Positions 6,496 through 8,343 of a stretch of DNA of 8,343 nt are shown piece by piece. Position 1 is the stretch's first letter. Each line of letters starts with the position of its first letter. The stretch spans positions 1-8,343 of the forward strand of contig NZ_JBGTCA010000560.1 in NCBI RefSeq assembly GCF_041749095.1, read 5' to 3'. The position numbers and the translations under genes are program-made. Under the pieces are notes generated by a model. The model was not told the DNA's origin. It saw only the letters and a program-made list of their open reading frames with translations, and did not search any database. Origin of the DNA: Aquiflexum sp041749095. Its GTDB lineage: Bacteria > Bacteroidota > Bacteroidia > Cytophagales > Cyclobacteriaceae.

Positions 6496-8343
6496 ATGAA
6501 GTCAACAATTAAGGGAATAATGCATAGAATTTCCATAGGGTTTATCTTCCTAGTGCTAACATGTACTCAAGCTGCCTATGCCCAGCTTTCCGTCAATAAC
6601 CTAACCTGGTACACTGAGAAAGATGGTTTGCCCGGTACCCAAGTCAATAAAATTATTGTTGATCAATTTGGATACATCTGGATAGGAACTATCAATGGTT
6701 TATCACGATATGACGGCTACAATTTCAAACGGTTTTTTCAAAACCCCAATGACCCAGGATCAATAAAGGGTCATGTTATTTGGACATTGTTTGAAGATAG
6801 TAAGGGTCAAATTTGGGTAGGATCGCAGCCTGGTAAATTGAATGTATATAACCCCGTGACTCAATCATTCAGACACTATGAATTTACAGATTTGGTGGAA
6901 TCTGAATTAAATGGTGAGATAGGCATTGTTTCAATCACCGAAGATTCATCCGGCAGAATATATTTTGGAGTTACTTCACTTTACAGTGAAAGTCTTAAAT
7001 CCACCTTATTATATTTTGATGAAAAAGATAAAAAAGTAAAAAAAGTTATCACACCTGAAGATGTGGTTATTGATAATATCAAAAGCTTAATTACGGACAA
7101 AAATGGTAATGTTTGGATAAGTTGTTGGAGCGGAATATTTAAAATAAATAAGGAAGGAAATATTTACAAAGTGACTCCCAACATGCTATCAGGGAGTATA
7201 TTTTTACAGAATGAATATGAGGATCAACTTTTTAGTGATCCATCAGGGTATGTATGGGGGATTACCAATTTTGCCCGATTATTTCATGTTGATATCGAAA
7301 CCTATGAAACGGAAATTATCGCACCAATCGGAATTATGGAGGATTATTACTTCAATAATTTGGCAATGGATGAAGATGGCGCCATCTGGTTGGGCACTAA
7401 CACTGGTTTATTCAAGTTTGACCCCAAGACCAGTGAAGTAACTGAATTTGATGACCTGACAATGAAGGACTATCAATATTCGGCGGTCAATACCCTTGCT
7501 ATGGATTCCTTCGGTTCGGTATGGATCGGTACCAACAGCACTGGAATGTACAAATATGAGGAACGATCAATTTTCAAATCTTTTGTCAACAAAATCAATG
7601 ACCCACAGTCCATTACGGGCGGATGGGTTAACAATATGCTTGAGCTTAAAGATGGGAATATCTTGGTTACAACCTCAGGCGGAGGCGTGAATATTGTTGA
7701 TTTAAAGAAAAATGAAGTCTTCCCTCTTCCCTTCCAAAAATCCCTGCCGGGGACACATACCATTTTTGGTATTATCGAACAATCTATCGGAGAATTTCTT
7801 TTTTGTGCCAACAATGGTTTTTTTCAGTTCAGCTACCCCAAAAACCAATTTAAAAGAATCAACCTCCCTGGAATTTCGCCAAACACCTTCATACTTTACT
7901 TTCTAAATGACAGCAAAGGCTATCAGTGGGCATTTACCAACCAGGGAATTTATAGGAAAAACTCCCTTGATTCTGATTTTCAAAAAACCGCAATCATTAT
8001 CGAACCAGAAGATGAGAATAGCTTAAAGGCTGCCACGCGTGCCTATGAAAGCAATAAGTATGGTTTATGGATTATCACAAATGATGGCTTGTTTTTATAT
8101 GATTACAAATCCAATCGCATTAATCGAGTTGGGCTCGACCCGTCTAAAAGTGATGTATTTGTTACCCAAGATGTCAATGCCCTATATGAAGATTCGGTTG
8201 GAACGGTGTGGGTGGGTACTTGGCAGGGAGGGTTAAGCAGGTATGATGTGAAAGAAGGGAAAATCAAGACCTATACCATTGACGACGGGCTGCCTTCGAT
8301 GAGTATTCAGTCCATCATTGCAGATGAGAAAAACCAATCCCTC
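6496..8343 (+). CDS. Exported Reg_prop beta-propeller sensor, probable two-component histidine kinase N-terminal part (3' partial)
   Basis: The frame is open for 616 codons from ATG 6496 to the window end, so the output domain is not visible. Residues 1-29 are a signal peptide: basic start (K2, K6, R11), hydrophobic core ISIGFIFLVL and a likely cut after AYA (A29/Q30). The rest is a run of Reg_prop blades, with IWIGT, IWVGS, IWLGT, VWIGT and VWVGT strands each followed by a GL-x-x-Y/F-type turn. About twelve blades are seen, and a thirteenth opens with the DDGLPS phrase typical of these proteins. In the family two seven-bladed propellers sit in the periplasm, followed by a Y_Y_Y domain, a membrane helix and a histidine kinase, sometimes with receiver and AraC-type domains; a LuxR-type output is also known. 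Which applies here cannot be told. It starts 4 bases after the kinase stop, implying co-transcription. ATG 6520, preceded by AAGGGA, is an alternative start that keeps a shorter signal peptide. Confidence 0.93.
   Translation, partial: MKSTIKGIMHRISIGFIFLVLTCTQAAYAQLSVNNLTWYTEKDGLPGTQVNKIIVDQFGYIWIGTINGLSRYDGYNFKRFFQNPNDPGSIKGHVIWTLFEDSKGQIWVGSQPGKLNVYNPVTQSFRHYEFTDLVESELNGEIGIVSITEDSSGRIYFGVTSLYSESLKSTLLYFDEKDKKVKKVITPEDVVIDNIKSLITDKNGNVWISCWSGIFKINKEGNIYKVTPNMLSGSIFLQNEYEDQLFSDPSGYVWGITNFARLFHVDIETYETEIIAPIGIMEDYYFNNLAMDEDGAIWLGTNTGLFKFDPKTSEVTEFDDLTMKDYQYSAVNTLAMDSFGSVWIGTNSTGMYKYEERSIFKSFVNKINDPQSITGGWVNNMLELKDGNILVTTSGGGVNIVDLKKNEVFPLPFQKSLPGTHTIFGIIEQSIGEFLFCANNGFFQFSYPKNQFKRINLPGISPNTFILYFLNDSKGYQWAFTNQGIYRKNSLDSDFQKTAIIIEPEDENSLKAATRAYESNKYGLWIITNDGLFLYDYKSNRINRVGLDPSKSDVFVTQDVNALYEDSVGTVWVGTWQGGLSRYDVKEGKIKTYTIDDGLPSMSIQSIIADEKNQSL
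6640..8343 (+). repeat. Two-component regulator propeller (Reg_prop) blade repeats
   Basis: Blades begin near residues 50, 94, 143, 192, 245, 287, 331, 378, 421, 466, 513 and 560 of the protein starting at 6496, with the next opening at 594 and cut by the window edge. Blades 1, 2, 6, 7 and 12 carry a clear D-x-x-G-x-[IV]-W-[IVL]-G signature. Blades 3, 5, 8, 9, 10 and 11 are degenerate: for example blade 8 has ILVTT, blade 9 EFLFCAN and blade 10 YQWAFT. Spacing of roughly 40-50 residues and a total heading for about fourteen fits the double seven-bladed propeller of this sensor class. Confidence 0.85.

Noticed and set aside
6552..6564. Lipoprotein signal (lipobox) ending at C23 of the propeller protein
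   Set aside because: The residues before the cysteine are V-L-T, which fit the lipobox poorly, and the downstream AYA/Q site is a better signal peptidase I cut.
6975..6990. A small inverted repeat (TTCACT-TTAC-AGTGAA)
   Set aside because: The stem is only 6 bases, lies within blade 3 of the propeller gene and has no U-tract, so it is not a terminator or a convincing operator.
7473..7814. A 113-codon minus-strand open frame
   Set aside because: It is antisense to clear Reg_prop blades and has no recognisable motif; judged a shadow frame.

Overview
The window carries two sensory genes in a row on the + strand, and coding sequence fills it almost end to end. The base composition (AT-rich), the near absence of strong Shine-Dalgarno sites, the Reg_prop sensor gene and the style of the first kinase all suggest a member of the Bacteroidota, probably a Cytophagia-type marine or soil bacterium. 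That placement rests on protein style only; no phylogenetic marker is present.

Bases 1-6491 encode a very large histidine kinase with no visible membrane segment. In order it has an NTF2/SnoaL-like N-terminal domain (cut by the left edge), a short coiled coil, nine tandem GAF-like sensor units of about 181-196 residues joined by nearly invariant helical linkers, a coiled coil, and a HisKA plus HATPase_c core (H539, N685, D722 and the 748-753 G box, numbered in the second reading frame). The reading frame breaks once, inside unit 7. Frame 1 stops at 4132-4134, and the rest of unit 7, units 8-9 and the kinase core continue from 4128 in the -1 frame. Restoring one base near 4128 gives a single polypeptide of at least 2163 residues and makes unit 7 a normal 187 residues. 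The gene therefore looks like one giant kinase carrying a one-base deletion or a sequencing error, although a split gene with coupled translation cannot be excluded.

Four bases after the kinase stop, a second gene begins at 6496 and runs open off the right edge. It encodes an exported protein with a signal peptide and at least twelve Reg_prop (two-component regulator propeller) blades, the usual periplasmic sensor half of a Y_Y_Y-type histidine kinase or hybrid two-component protein. Its output domains lie outside the window.

The spacing implies one transcript that makes a cytosolic multi-sensor kinase together with an envelope-anchored propeller sensor. No response regulator, RNA gene, mobile element, CRISPR array or terminator is visible. 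The only intergenic DNA is the 4-base gap, so no gene-free stretch over 300 bases exists.
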